DNA from: Heterostelium album PN500
Taxonomy: Eukaryota; Evosea; Eumycetozoa; Acytosteliales; Acytosteliaceae
NCBI RefSeq assembly: GCF_000004825.1
Contig: NW_008805078.1
Location: 1,237,414-1,301,413, forward strand
Reading direction: 5' to 3'
Length of the DNA stretch: 64,000 nucleotides
Shown: one piece after another, positions 10,327 to 21,022 of the stretch
How the letters are laid out: the number at the start of each line of letters is the position of its first letter
Position numbering within the stretch: the first letter of the stretch is position 1
The notes under the pieces: model-generated
Databases searched by the model: none
The model's input: the letters and a program-made list of their open reading frames with translations, nothing else
Told to the model about the DNA's origin: nothing
Translations under genes and position numbers: made by a program

Positions 10327-13276
10327 ATGAGTGACGGCATGCAAGGAAAATTATTTGTTACTGGTAAATACATACATATATTGATATTACTATTAATAAT
10401 ATTTGTTAATCATTAATAATTGTTTTGTTTATCTAAATCTATATTTAAATCATATTATAATAACAATAATATTATAGTTTTACAGGCACAAAACTTGGTT
10501 ATTAAACAAGAAAAGTCAGCGGCACAAGAGTTTGTAGGTGCTTTGTCATCACCTTTGTTTCAGGGTATTCAAGCGATTCAGAACTTCTCTACAAACAATG
10601 TGAAAAAGTTGGCACCGATCTTCACTGTACCAGGTTCGTTGGTGGTACAGGGATTCAATACGATTGGTGATGCGATTCGTGGTGGTGCGTCTTCAGAGTC
10701 GGTACCGGTGGTCAGCAGTAGCGCCGCACCTACACAACCGTCGGTAGGTATCACTGCGTCCGTCTTCTTTGAGAACAACACCGAAGAGGTCTTTAGAACA
10801 CAGCTCTCTGAGAACCTGACGGAACCAAAGTGGAATGAATCACATACGTTCAACGTTGTCGATCCATGCTCGACCGTTCGTTTCCGTATCGTCTTGAAGT
10901 CACTCTCTGAGAAGTCTGATTTTCTCATTGGAACGGCACAGATGTCGTTGATCGATGAAGTGCATCTCTGGGGACAGAAACCCGTTGCCAAATGGATCAA
11001 TATCACCAAGACGGTTGCTGCCGCCAACTCTGACGACAACAACAACTCGTCGGAATTCGCCTACACCGAAGATGAAATCGTAGGAAGAATCGAGTTACAG
11101 CTGCAATACAAATATAGAAACGTTTGGGACTGTGTTTATCACGGAAAGATGCTGTTGTTGGAGAAGAAATACGACGAGGCGTTGGAAGCGTTGAACGAAG
11201 CGATCACAAACAACCCGACCAACCCGAAACTCTATGTGATGATGGTCGATTGCTATCTAGCACAGAAACAGTATGGCAAAGCGATAGAGAGTGCCGGTAA
11301 GATTATACAACACGATCGTGGTTACATCGGTCACCTGAAAGCTGCACGTGTCTTGATGGCTGCCAATCAACTGGAGAAAGCGCAAACGTTCATCGACAAA
11401 GCGAAAGCAGTCTCCGATAAATCAGAGGAGATCTACAATATACAAATGGAATTATTACATCTTTCCGAAGTTGATAAGATTAACAAGTTAATTGATCAAG
11501 GTTCAAATGATTTCTTAAGGTAAAGTTATAATAGCTAGTTAGTTAGTTAGTTAGTTTATATAATAATAATCATCATATTAATAGTTGTTATTATTATCTT
11601 ATAGAGGTGAATTTATAACAGCAAGTGAACATTTTACAAAAGCAATTGAAATTAATCCACATAGTACTATCTTGTATGAAATGAGAGCGATTTGCTTTGT
11701 TTGTGCAAAGAATAACGCTGCTGCTATATTGGATACCAATAAGATATTGGAAATCGATCACAATTGGCCAAAAGTAAACAATACATTTGGTGGTTACATG
11801 ATGAAAGATGGTCAAATCAATGTTATGTCAAAGAAACGTTGGTTTGGTTTGAAATCTATATTTCTTTTCTATTATAAAGATATAAATGTAAGTAAAAACA
11901 AAACAATGATAATAATTATTAATAACAACTGGACGATATTAATATTCATTTCTCTCTTATCTTAGGAATTAATACCACAAGGTGTAATTTGTTTAAATGA
12001 ATTTGGATGTGCACCAAAACCAAATCAAAAGGTAAAGTTTCAACTACGTACAAAAGATCGTGAATACTACTTAAAGGTGGAGAATCCAGAGGAGTTTGAC
12101 AAGTGGATCGTTACTTTGACAAAGATATCAAAGACGAAACCAAAGTTACCACCTATCAAAGAGATTCAGGATGCTATCATTTGGAGAAATATCTATCAGA
12201 GTAAGACCGATCAAAAGACATCGTTTATGTTGCCAGAGGTGATGATGCTGCCAGAGACACTGTTTGTAGAGTCTGGAAGGTTGGCATTCTCCATCGGTGA
12301 CAAGATCAAAGCGAAATTGTCATCGATTCCACAGTCAGAGTGTACGGCAACCGGTTGGCTCTACAAGATGGGACAGGTCAACAAGGAGTGGCAACGTCGT
12401 TACTTTTTGCTGCACAACAACATTCTCTATTATTGCAAGCTGAACAACGGCGATGAGAAACAACCATCGATTACGCCAACCGGTACTCTCCCACTGGACG
12501 GCGCCAAACTCGATGTCAACCCGTCGTCGATCACCAAGGCGAACGCTTTCATGATTATGACTGCACTACGTAGAAACTTTGCTGTCGCCGCCGATTCCGA
12601 TACCGACAAGGAACGTTGGCTCAAGGCGATAGTAGTGGCGAGTGGCGCGCAACTCCCAGTCGAAGAGGAGAAGAAACCCGAGGAAATGCCAACTTCAGAA
12701 TCACTGTTTTCCAATCGTTCCAGACGTGTCAAGTCATTACGTTCCGTTCCAATGGATCCAGATTCTCAACAAACTCAACAACAACAACAACAATTTATTA
12801 ATAATAACAATAACAATAGTAATAGTAATAATGATAATCAACAATCGAATCATGGTAATCAACAACAATCACCAAAAGTTACTCGTAGAATCGGATCGAA
12901 TGAGATGTCTAGTTCTGAATCGAGATACTTTGCCAAGTTTGGATTGTCAGAGAATACTATTGTGATGCCAAGTGCACCAATTATTAGTAGTAAGAGTAAT
13001 TTGAACTCGTCGGCCAATAGTATGCCGTTGATTCAACCGACACACACTGTATCATCACCTGCCAACCCATCACCAACATCATCAACACCATCATCACCAC
13101 ACAGTTCACAACGATCACTCAAATCAGTGTATCCAACTGAAATGCCAAATCCAACCGAATACGACGATGAAAACGAAGAGAGCAATGTTGGTCTCGTCAG
13201 TGGTAAAAAGAAATCCGTAAACGAGGAAACTGGTGAAGATGAAGAAAAAAGATGTTGTAAATGTACCATACAATAA
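10327..13276 (+). CDS. C2-TPR-PH-PH protein with C-terminal CAAX box
   Basis: Four exons, join(10327..10363, 10478..11519, 11605..11887, 11966..13276), give 890 residues. Exon 1 encodes MSDGMQGKLFVT, which continues into VLQAQNLVIK, the first strand of a C2 domain (about 8-190, with a long insert after strand 1). TPR-like helices follow (about 226-415, for example YDEALEALNEAITNNPTNPK). The first PH domain is at about 428-508 (RWFGLKSIFLFYY, FDKWIVTL) and the second at about 583-690 (ATGWLYKMG, EWQRRYFLL, ERWLKAIV). The tail is Gln/Asn/Ser-rich, then acidic, then ends KRCCKCTIQ, a CAAX sequence with extra cysteines. I infer a phosphoinositide- and lipid-anchored membrane adaptor. Choosing the 10477 acceptor over the one at 10485 restores the C2 strand. 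The family is clear, the individual gene is not recognised. Confidence 0.9.
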
Positions 13277-13905
13277 AATAATAATAATCGAAAAATAATA
13301 AAATGATAAATATAATTGTTTTTTTAACATTATCATATTAAAACAAAGGATAATCTAATGTTAAAGTTGCTGTTTGTCATACTTGAATTCAAGTCTAATA
13401 AAACATGTGTAATTTAACTATGCAAATGATAATGGTGATGTACTATAATAAAGATAGGATCACAATGGTTTAATCTACTTGTTAAATTAGATATATCAAA
13501 ACAAATAAATATAGATTATAATATTCATTTAAAAACTCAGATAAACGAATATTGTATCGTTCTATGATTCTGTATAAAAAAAAAACTAATAGCTGATCTA
13601 TTAAAATATACATTTATCATGATCTATTAAATGTTAAATTAATAAAGAATATAATAAATAAATTTAAATTGTTTGTTAAAAAATTGATCAAAGCAAATTC
13701 TGTCTGATTATTAATAAATACAACACCAAAGATTGTTTTTGTATGAAAAAAGAAGTTCGAAAAAGTACAAGTGCAAAAATAAAAAAAAATCCAAAAAAAT
13801 AAAATTTTCAATTCTCAGCGAGACGACCTCCTGTGCATAAACCCAACTAATGAGATACGCATTGACTCCCTTTTTCGTATATCCTTCACACACACGCACC
13901 ATAAG
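13277..13905. other. Intergenic region upstream of rps5
   Basis: Holds the 3' flank of the C2-TPR-PH gene and the promoter/leader of rps5. Short minus-strand open frames at 13617-13902 are Phe/Ile-rich chance frames over A-rich plus-strand sequence. Nothing else is seen. Confidence 0.55.
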
Positions 13906-14719
13906 ATGACTGAAGTCAGTTTGTTTGGAAAATGGTAGAGTTATTGTTTCATATCACTATCACACAGCACAACACACAGGATTGATTGGAATAGTAGAAA
14001 CAGGATAGAAAAAGAATGAGAAAATGAAAGAGATGGAAAGAAATGAACGAAAGATATACAAAAAGAGATTATAGATACAATCTCACCAGCAATGCATCAC
14101 CCACTTTTATCTTAAAACAATTTGAGTAGTTTTTATTAATACCAAACCTTACTACTACCTACAATTAATAAAAAACAGGTCTTTCAGAGAAGTCCAATGC
14201 TCTGATATCTCCTTGCAAGATTACATCATGACCAAGAAGCAAGTCTTCTTGCCACACTCTGCTGGTCGTTACAACAAGATCCGTTTCAGAAAGGCCCAAT
14301 GCCCAATCGTTGAGCGTCTTGCAAACTCAATGATGATGTTCGGTCGTAACGCTGGTAAGAAGATCATGGCTGTCCGTATCATCGAAAAGGCCTTCGAGAT
14401 CATCTTCCTCTTGACTGACAAGAACCCAATCCAAGTTTTGGTTGATGCCATCATGAACTCTGGTCCACGTGAAGATTCCACCCGTATTGGTTCAGCTGGT
14501 ACTGTCCGTCGTCAAGCCGTCGATGTCTCCCCAATGAGACGTGTTAACAACGCTCTCTACTTGATCACTCAAGGTGTTCGTGCCGCCGCTTTCAGAAACA
14601 TCAAGACAGTTTCTGAGTGTTTGGCTGACGAATTGATCAACGCCAGCAAGGGTAGCCCAAATTCCTATGCCATTAAGCAAAAGGACGCTCTTGAGCGTAC
14701 TGCCAAATCACACAGATAA
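13906..14719 (+). CDS. rps5: Small-subunit ribosomal protein S5 (uS7)
   Basis: Two exons, join(13906..13934, 14179..14719), give 189 residues. Exon 1 is only 29 bases and encodes [10 protein letters not shown], split within the Trp codon; exon 2 resumes [17 protein letters not shown]. The rest carries eukaryotic uS7 signatures: [55 protein letters not shown] and the C-terminal ERTAKSHR. The protein binds the 3' domain of 18S rRNA in the head of the 40S subunit near the mRNA exit site. Codon use is strongly biased to C-ending codons (ATC, GTC, CGT), as expected for a highly expressed gene. Length fits the family. The 244-base intron begins GTAGAG and ends CAG. A 3' fragment of a second copy lies at about 18.03 kb. 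Confidence 0.96.
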
Positions 14720-15981
14720 GAATATTGGTTAATTACATATTCTTTTACTCTAATAATAAAAGTATTTTATTTGTAAAGGATAAATAATCATAATTATTTT
14801 TTTCTACTTATTTGTTTGTCGTGGTGACCTGTCCATAAAATTTCGCAAAAATTTAGTGTGTTGTTAAAAATGCGGAAACAAACATTGGTGTGTTGAGTAT
14901 TTTTCATATTTTCATTGTGTTTGTTAGTATTACTTCTGATGTCAAACAAGTTTCTTCAAATTTATCTAAATATTTTGATTTCTGTAGTTATTTTTTGTAT
15001 TTGTTAAAACCATGTAATGGTTGTTTGTTTTTGGTGATTCTTGACCAACTTGTTATTTTTGATTTAGTGGAGTGGATCGATAAATTAGTTTATCAGTCAA
15101 TGATCTTTTGAATTGTTTTAATCTAAACTTAAATAAAAATCCAAATATTTCCAAAACTTACTTTTAACTCGATTTACTTTTGATATCTAATCTGTTGTAC
15201 TGTTTTGAAGTTTGATTAACTGAATTTTATATTATATTTATCTAAATTGATATTCTTACCTAATTGTCTTTCTATAATTAGTATAAATACTATAAAGAAA
15301 TATGGACTGATTTCAGGGTCTTGTATTGAAATAAACTTAACAGGTGGGATGATGACATACTTCTTAACTGAAGTTCTGTATTAGTTTATCAAAACTGAAT
15401 TATAAATCAAATCCACTGAATAAAAATAATGATTATTAATCAACTCCAAATCACAACAAATAACTTATTAATTTTATCTTGAAGTAGTTACAACTTCCGT
15501 AGTAAATAATAACATAGTAGATTATTTATCAACTCCAAATCACAACAAATAGATTGTATTAAATATTTATTAATTCTATCTTTACATCATAAGTAGAAAC
15601 ACATCATATTATGATAAAAGATAACAACTACAACAAATAATATATTGTATCTCCAACCCCACGCTTGGAAAAAAACAAATTCCTGATCTTTTACGAAAAA
15701 AAAGGAAAATCAATTTGAAATTATTCTTGGTTTGGATAAACCATTAATTTTTTATATCTAATTTGTTACTAAACAATAAAATAATTATATGAATATCTTT
15801 ATTTTAATAGATATTCTTTCATATGTATCAAAAATAAAAGTATTTTTTGTAAATTATTTACATAATTATCTATATCTAGTTTGTTTATAGAGGTATATAA
15901 TTTTTTTTTTTTGTCTGTAGTATTATTCTTTTTTTTTTATCTTAAATTTTAATCTTCATTTTTTCATTGAAAAATTACAGT
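14720..15981. other. Intergenic region between rps5 and F-box-like gene A
   Basis: Begins with the rps5 3' flank (attattggtt, AATAAAAGTATTTTATTTG). No gene is supported; a 73-codon open frame at 14890-15111 is Phe/Leu/Ile-rich without an ATG start. The block at about 15790-15905 (including ACATAATTATCTATATCTAG and AGAGGTATATAATT) recurs at 18150-18200 downstream of gene A, so part of this spacer has been duplicated together with the neighbouring genes. Confidence 0.55.
15439..15551. repeat. Direct repeat, two copies of a 24-bp unit
   Basis: The sequence beginning ATCAACTCCAAATCACAAC and ending AAATA occurs at 15439-15462 and again at 15528-15551, 89 bases apart. Both copies are followed by similar TTATTAATT-type sequence, so the duplication may be longer and decayed. 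Function unknown. Confidence 0.8.
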
Positions 15982-16121
15982 GTGATAATGATGCAAATCA
16001 AAAAGAAATAGGAAAAAATAAAATGAGAATCTTAAAATTAGTGTTTTAACTTTATAATTTAAATAAGATTCGCAATGAGTTGGTTTTATATAATAATAAA
16101 GTAAAAGTTAAATATAATAAT
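15982..16121 (+). promoter_or_regulatory. Conserved upstream block of F-box-like gene A
   Basis: About 140 bases just before the ATG are shared with the upstream regions of genes B and C. Shared words in order are GCAAATCAAAAAGAAATA, AAATTAGTGTTTTAACTTTA, AATGAGTT and TTATATAATAATAAAGTAAA. Because the three blocks sit at the same distance from the start codons, they probably contain the promoter and 5' leader, although simple common descent by duplication explains the similarity too. Confidence 0.6.
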
Positions 16122-17561
16122 ATGGGTCCAAGATGGTCACATATCAAAAAAATTGACAACAATCAGTGTGCATTGCCTGATTTGGTTTTGCAAAAGATAC
16201 TTGAATATCTAAATCATTGTTACGAGCCAGAGACAAAGCTATCACCAAAAACTACAGTTACATCAGCAAGATACCTCAAACTTGGATTGGTTTGTAGTTA
16301 TTGGTTTCTCTACATTGTACCACTCACCATAAAGTCGATGGTTCTAAGTACGAATGACACCACTCTACACACCTACCCAAAGCAACTGAAACAATACAAT
16401 AGTTACATAAACAAACTCAACAAACTCAACAAACACAACAATACCAGTCGTCAGCCATCTAAAATTGCACTTGAAAAGTTAGAGTTGATTTTCGACACCA
16501 CCATACAACCTGATTTCACACTGTGGACACTCTTCTACCGTCCTAAACCAGCCAACACCAAGAACAACAGACAATGGTTACCAAACAATCAAATTTCACT
16601 CACCAAATACTTTACAAACTTGAAAACTATTAAAATCTATAGAATTCAAACGGCTTCCATCCGAATGGAATCGTTATTATCAACAATTCCTACACTTACG
16701 AAACTCAGTATATATCCATCACATGACCGACATCAGTGTGTAGGTGGATTAGAACAACTACTTCATAGTTGCACAAACATTGTACGATTCACATATATGC
16801 AAGAGGCAGCTGAATATCCAGTTCCATTCAACTTTCCTTGTACATTAAACAAAGTTAAAACCACAGCAATGTTCATGCCAACCTTGCCAATGATGAACCT
16901 AACTAAACTTCATTACAGCATGAACCAACCTCCAAGATCAAATGCTATTGTTGCAAGATCAAAGTTCACCGGTCAATTCGTTAACTTCTTGCCAAACCTT
17001 GTAGATCTCACACTTGTCAATACATACGCACCTGTTTATGGTCCATTCCTTGCTAGATTACAACACCTCAGATATTTAACGATCAAAGGAGTCTCTATCT
17101 TCAAGTCAAACGATGTAGATCACTACAATGAAAGTAAAAAGGTTCAACAACAAAGTGGTGGTTATGATGATGATGATATAGCTACTACTCCTACTACACC
17201 GAATGATATATTCGTAGAGACGTTAATTAAAGATTTGGATTCAATTACCGACCGACTTATTCAACTTAAACTTAAAGATCTAGATTTCGACAGTGAATCA
17301 TTGTGGACAGTGTTAAACAGGATGGATTTATTGCAAAGACTTTCATTAGATACATCTAATCCAGATAATAACTATGTACTTCAATTGATTCCTCATCTCG
17401 AATTGTCAATGCCATCACTTAGACATGTGACATTCAACGTTAATTTTGACACAGAGTGGATAACAAGATTGCATGACTTTTTGATTGGTAACGATACACT
17501 CACTTCACTCAGCATTGCCAATGTAACATCAGAACAATCACATCTAATTCGCACACAATAA
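16122..17561 (+). CDS. F-box-like/LRR protein, paralogue A, C-terminally frameshifted
   Basis: A 479-residue frame from ATG 16122, chosen because paralogues B and C start at the equivalent MG[PI]RWSHIKKIDNNQ. Residues about 18-75 contain an F-box-like pattern (LPDLVLQKILEYLNH, then LGLVCSYWF), followed by irregular leucine-rich repeats (TLTKLSIYPSH, NLVDLTLVNTYA, HLRYLTIKGVS). Compared with intact paralogue C, two extra C bases at about 17550 and 17554 throw the frame and end the protein at HLIRTQ, about 70 residues early; the missing tail is still readable in another frame to a TAA at 17771-17773. F-box proteins usually pick substrates for SCF ubiquitin ligases; here that role is inferred. 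The gene may be a functional truncated version or a young pseudogene. Confidence 0.82.
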   Translation: MGPRWSHIKKIDNNQCALPDLVLQKILEYLNHCYEPETKLSPKTTVTSARYLKLGLVCSYWFLYIVPLTIKSMVLSTNDTTLHTYPKQLKQYNSYINKLNKLNKHNNTSRQPSKIALEKLELIFDTTIQPDFTLWTLFYRPKPANTKNNRQWLPNNQISLTKYFTNLKTIKIYRIQTASIRMESLLSTIPTLTKLSIYPSHDRHQCVGGLEQLLHSCTNIVRFTYMQEAAEYPVPFNFPCTLNKVKTTAMFMPTLPMMNLTKLHYSMNQPPRSNAIVARSKFTGQFVNFLPNLVDLTLVNTYAPVYGPFLARLQHLRYLTIKGVSIFKSNDVDHYNESKKVQQQSGGYDDDDIATTPTTPNDIFVETLIKDLDSITDRLIQLKLKDLDFDSESLWTVLNRMDLLQRLSLDTSNPDNNYVLQLIPHLELSMPSLRHVTFNVNFDTEWITRLHDFLIGNDTLTSLSIANVTSEQSHLIRTQ

Positions 17562-17773
17562 TCAATGACAATATCGAGAAGAAACAATCATTACAACAAT
17601 TAAAGATCGATCATCTTCAACAAACAGATATTCACTCTGATCACATAACAGTAATACCAAAACAACATCCAAGTTCACAAAACAATCCTATTCGTAATAT
17701 CAAAGAAAAGGTTATACTAAATGAACAGTCGAGAACGCCAATAACAAAGTACTTTTGTGTTATTTTATCATAA
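17562..17773 (+). pseudogene. Out-of-frame C-terminal remnant of gene A
   Basis: Reads in another frame as the C-terminal segment of the family (EKKQSLQQLKIDHLQQTDIH, DHITVIPKQH) up to TAA 17771-17773. The last residues diverge from paralogue C, ending KYFCVILS instead of SRHCAM, so the 3' end has also been rearranged or replaced. Confidence 0.75.
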
Positions 17774-18032
17774 GACAATTAATTGATGACGGTGTCTCTC
17801 CAGTAAGGTCCAGTTGGATGTCGATGACAACTAATCTCTTGTTTGTTGGTTGGTAGGTATTTGAACTCGGTTATTGGTTATGATAAAGGTCACCAGGTAT
17901 CCACATACATCTCATTCTTTAGGCTGGTGTCGTTATATTATAACACTTCACATCACAACAAACGTGTCCACATCGTTTTGCATTCTCTTTTAAATTAACC
18001 TCACCCCCTTTTTAAAATCAAAAATCAAAGCC
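17774..18032. other. Spacer with no recognised gene
   Basis: Moderately GC-rich for this genome (for example GGTATCCACATACATCTC and a run CACCCCCTTTTT) but with no open frame of note. It may be decayed coding sequence; I cannot assign it. Confidence 0.4.
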
Positions 18033-18200
18033 AGCAAAAGGATGCATTAGAGAGAACCGCCAAATCACACAGATAAGAATATTGGTTAAATAGATATTCT
18101 TTTACCTTAACAACAACAATAATAGTAAAAGTATTTTATTTGTAAAGGATATACATAATTATCTATATCTAGTTGTTTCTAGAGGTATATAATTATTTTT
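18033..18200 (+). pseudogene. 3'-end fragment of a second rps5 copy
   Basis: GCAAAAGGATGCATTAGAGA and the following bases encode [13 protein letters not shown] and a TAA at 18074-18076, identical in protein to the last residues of rps5 but with several synonymous changes. The similarity continues into the 3' flank (AGAATATTGGTTAA, GTAAAAGTATTTTATTTGTA). No upstream part of rps5 is present. It then runs into a block also found at about 15855-15905. This is a segmental-duplication footprint, not a working gene. Confidence 0.85.
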
Positions 18201-18686
18201 CAGTTTCTTAAATTGTGCTCTCTAAATTGGTTTTTAAAGAAAACAATGGTGGATAGGGCAGGGCAACGTGAAAGAATAAACCACCAGAATAATTTATAAT
18301 TTTAGTAATTAATCAATTGGTTTTAATCTTGTACAAGATTGATTAGTTTATCATCATTTAAACTCTCTATTTTTTATCTTTAGAAGTTTAAATAATAAAC
18401 TAGGCAAAAATAAATCATTCTTTTGTCAAAGATTCAAAAATACACATGTTAAGTCATTCATCTTCATTATTAATATTTTGTTACAGATAACATGAAACAT
18501 TGAAAATCATGCTGGTTGTTTAAACATATTAAGATTGTTATCTAATTGCTATTAAATTTATAAAACAAAATTATTTACATTTTGTATTACATATACTTTT
18601 AAATTTATCATAAATAACAATAAAATATTTATTTCTATATACATTCTAATGGATAAGCAAATTACATTATATATATATATATACAT
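18201..18686. other. Spacer between rps5 fragment and gene B
   Basis: AT-rich sequence with no supported gene; contains the 3' flank of the minus-strand gene B and a TA repeat at about 18671-18682. Confidence 0.5.
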
Positions 18687-18880
18687 TTACATTGCACAAC
18701 GGTGTTTTGACATTGGTATTCTAGAGTTTTGTGTTAATATAACCTTTTCTTTGATACTACGAATGAGATTGTTCTTTGAATTTCGATGTTGTTTTGGTAT
18801 TACTGTTATGTGATCAGAGTGAATATCTGTTTGTTGAAGATGATCGATCTTTAATTGTTGTAATGATTGTTTCTTCTCGA
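18687..18880 (-). pseudogene. Out-of-frame C-terminal remnant of gene B
   Basis: After the frameshift in gene B the family's C-terminus continues in another frame (EKKQSLQQLKIDHLQQTDIH, ending PMSKHRCAM). Relative to paralogue C there is one extra base in the segment that reads GACAATAATCGAG here and GACAATATCGAG in C. Confidence 0.8.
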
Positions 18881-20298
18881 TTATTGTCATTGATTATTGT
18901 TGCAATTAGATGTGATTGTTCTGATGTTACATTGGCAATGCTGAGTGAAGTGAGTGTATCGTTACCAATTAAAAAGTCATGCAATCTTGTTATCCACTCT
19001 GTGTCAAAATTAACATTGAATGTCACATGTCTAAGTGATGGCATTGACAATTCGAGATGAGGAATCAATTGAAGTACATAGTTATTAACTGGTTCCGATG
19101 TATCTAATGAAAGTCTTTGCAATAAATCCATCTTGTTTAACACTGTCCACAATGATTCACTGTCGAAATCTAGATCTTTAAGTTTAAGTTGAATAAGTCG
19201 GTCGGTAATTGAATCTAAATCTCTAAGTAATGTCTCTACGAATGTATCAATCGGTGTTGTAGCATCATCACCATTTTGTCGCTGTACCTTTTTACTTTTC
19301 TTGTAGCTATCTACATCGTTTGACTTGAAGATAGACACATCTCTGATTGTTAGATATCTGAGGTGTTGTAATCTAGCAAGGAATGGACCATAAACAGGTG
19401 CGTATGTATTGACAAGTGTGAGATCTACGAGGTTTGGTAAGAGGTGAATGAGTTCGCCAGTGAACTTTGAGCTTCCAGCACTAGCTCTTGATCTTTGGTT
19501 TTGATTCATGCTGTAATGAAGTTTAGTTAGATTCATCATTGGCAAGGTTGGCATGAACATTGCTGTGGTTTTGATTTTGTTTAATGTACAGGGAAAGTTG
19601 AATGCCACCGAAAAGCCTGCAGCTTTTTGCATATATGTGAATCGTACAATGTTTGTGCAACTATGAAGTAGTTGCTCAAGACCTTGTACATACTGTCTTT
19701 GGTCATGCGATGGATATATACTGAGTTTCGTAAGTGTAGGAATTGTCGATAATACCGATTCCATTCGAATTGAAGCCGTTTGAATCCGATAGATCTTAAT
19801 AGTTTTCAAGTTGGTATAGTATTTGGTGAGTGAAACTTGATTGTTTGGTAACCATTGTCTGTTGTTCTTGGTGTTGGTTGGTCGAGGACGATAGAAGAGT
19901 GTCCAGAGTGTGAAATTAGGTCGTCTAATGGTATCGAAAATCAACTCTAACTTTTCAAGTGCAATTTTCGATGGTTCACGACTGGTATTGTTGTGTTTGT
20001 TGAGATTGTTGATGTAACTATTGTATTGTTTCAGTTGTTTTGGGTAGGTGTGTAGAGTGTTGCCATTCGTACTTAGAACCATCGATTTTGTGGTGAGTGG
20101 TACAATGTAGAGAAACCAATAACTACAAACCAATCCAAGTTCGAGGTATCTTGATGATGTAACTGTAGTTTTTGGTGATAGCTTTGTCTCTGGCTCATAA
20201 CAATGATTTAGATACTCAAGTATCTTTCGCAACACCAAATCAGGCAATGAACACTGATTGTTGTCAATCTTTTTGATATGTGACCATCTTATACCCAT
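18814..20298 (-). CDS. F-box-like/LRR protein, paralogue B, C-terminally frameshifted
   Basis: A 494-residue frame starting MGIRWSHIKKIDNNQCSLPD. It has the same layout as A and C: F-box-like segment (LPDLVLRKILEYLNH, GLVCSYWF) and leucine-rich repeats. A one-base insertion at about 18881-18886 changes the tail to INDNNREETIITTIKDR and ends it about 40 residues short of paralogue C, with an altered last 23 residues. The break lies about 25 codons from the break in A but is a different mutation. It faces paralogue C head to head with two small secreted-peptide genes between them. Function as a substrate adaptor of a ubiquitin ligase is inferred only. Confidence 0.82.
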   Translation of the reverse strand: MGIRWSHIKKIDNNQCSLPDLVLRKILEYLNHCYEPETKLSPKTTVTSSRYLELGLVCSYWFLYIVPLTTKSMVLSTNGNTLHTYPKQLKQYNSYINNLNKHNNTSREPSKIALEKLELIFDTIRRPNFTLWTLFYRPRPTNTKNNRQWLPNNQVSLTKYYTNLKTIKIYRIQTASIRMESVLSTIPTLTKLSIYPSHDQRQYVQGLEQLLHSCTNIVRFTYMQKAAGFSVAFNFPCTLNKIKTTAMFMPTLPMMNLTKLHYSMNQNQRSRASAGSSKFTGELIHLLPNLVDLTLVNTYAPVYGPFLARLQHLRYLTIRDVSIFKSNDVDSYKKSKKVQRQNGDDATTPIDTFVETLLRDLDSITDRLIQLKLKDLDFDSESLWTVLNKMDLLQRLSLDTSEPVNNYVLQLIPHLELSMPSLRHVTFNVNFDTEWITRLHDFLIGNDTLTSLSIANVTSEQSHLIATIINDNNREETIITTIKDRSSSTNRYSL

Positions 20299-20450
20299 TC
20301 TATTATTATATTTAACTTTTACTTTATTATAAAACTAGCTAACTCATTACTAATCTTTATTATATAAATTATAAAGTTTAAAACACTAATTTTACAATTA
20401 TCTTTTTTATTTTTTTTCTTATTTCTTTTTGATTTGCATTTTGATCACAC
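20299..20450 (-). promoter_or_regulatory. Conserved upstream block of F-box-like gene B
   Basis: Read on the minus strand it contains GCAAATCAAAAAGAAATAAG, AAATTAGTGTTTTAAACTTT, AGTAATGAGTTAGC and ATAATAAAGTAAAAGTTAAA in the same order as upstream of A and C, ending at the start codon. Confidence 0.6.
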
Positions 20451-20777
20451 CTCAATTTTTCAACGAAACAATGAAGTTTGAAAAAAAAAAAATTGATACT
20501 AAAATCATTTATTTCTCTTACTCAATAATTAAATTAAATTTTGTAGAATTAAATAAATACATTTAGGGGGAACAGAACACTAATTAGTTCAAAGAGTTCA
20601 TATTTTTGGACACATTCAAGTTGCCTGAGTATCTTGAGTAAAATATGTTTTCCCTCAATTTATAACCACTTAAAAGATAATAAGTTCAACTATAGATGTA
20701 GTTTTAAAAAAATAAATAAACCATTCTCTTTTTAAAAATAAACAATCAAACAAACTCTTTTTTTGTATAATAAAAAC
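20451..20777. other. Spacer
   Basis: AT-rich region between the gene B promoter block and the first secreted-peptide gene; presumably contains the latter's promoter. No other feature seen. Confidence 0.5.
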
Positions 20778-21022
20778 ATGAAATTTTCCATCTTATTAAT
20801 GCTTTTTCTTTTCGGTATCCTTCTAACCTTTGCTTATGCAAACTCAAGTGAAAGATGCACTAAATTAGCTAATACTTTCTTTCAACAATGTAAAACAATG
20901 AGTGAATACACAGTTGTAAGTATTTGAAATAGAATGTTACAAACTGTTAACTAATTTTAATTGTTTTTTAATAGTGCGAAGTTCTAAAAAATAGATTTCT
21001 ATCAACTTGTCGTCTTCCATGA
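20778..21022 (+). CDS. Small secreted twin-CX10C peptide 1
   Basis: Two exons, join(20778..20915, 20975..21022), donor GTAAGT, acceptor AATAG, encode 61 residues. Residues 1-21 (MKFSILLMLFLFGILLTFAYA) form a textbook signal peptide, with cleavage expected near AYA/NS. The mature part of about 40 residues has exactly four cysteines spaced C-x10-C-x8-C-x10-C (SERCTKLANTFFQQC, then VCEVLKNRFLSTCRLP), which would suit a disulphide-stapled helical hairpin. The neighbour at 21639 is a clear paralogue. I do not recognise the family; secretion and fold are inferred from the sequence. Confidence 0.78.

Noticed and set aside
10420-10477. Extending the C2-TPR-PH coding frame upstream through 10420-10477
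   Set aside because: This stretch is AT-rich intron ending in TATAG; joining exon 1 at 10363 to 10478 restores the C2 first strand.
14890-15111. 73-codon open frame downstream of rps5
   Set aside because: No ATG start, Phe/Leu/Ile-rich composition of AT-rich spacer, no splice partner.
16080-16121. Upstream start for F-box-like gene A
   Set aside because: The frame extends upstream only with non-ATG codons, and paralogues B and C start at the position equivalent to 16122.
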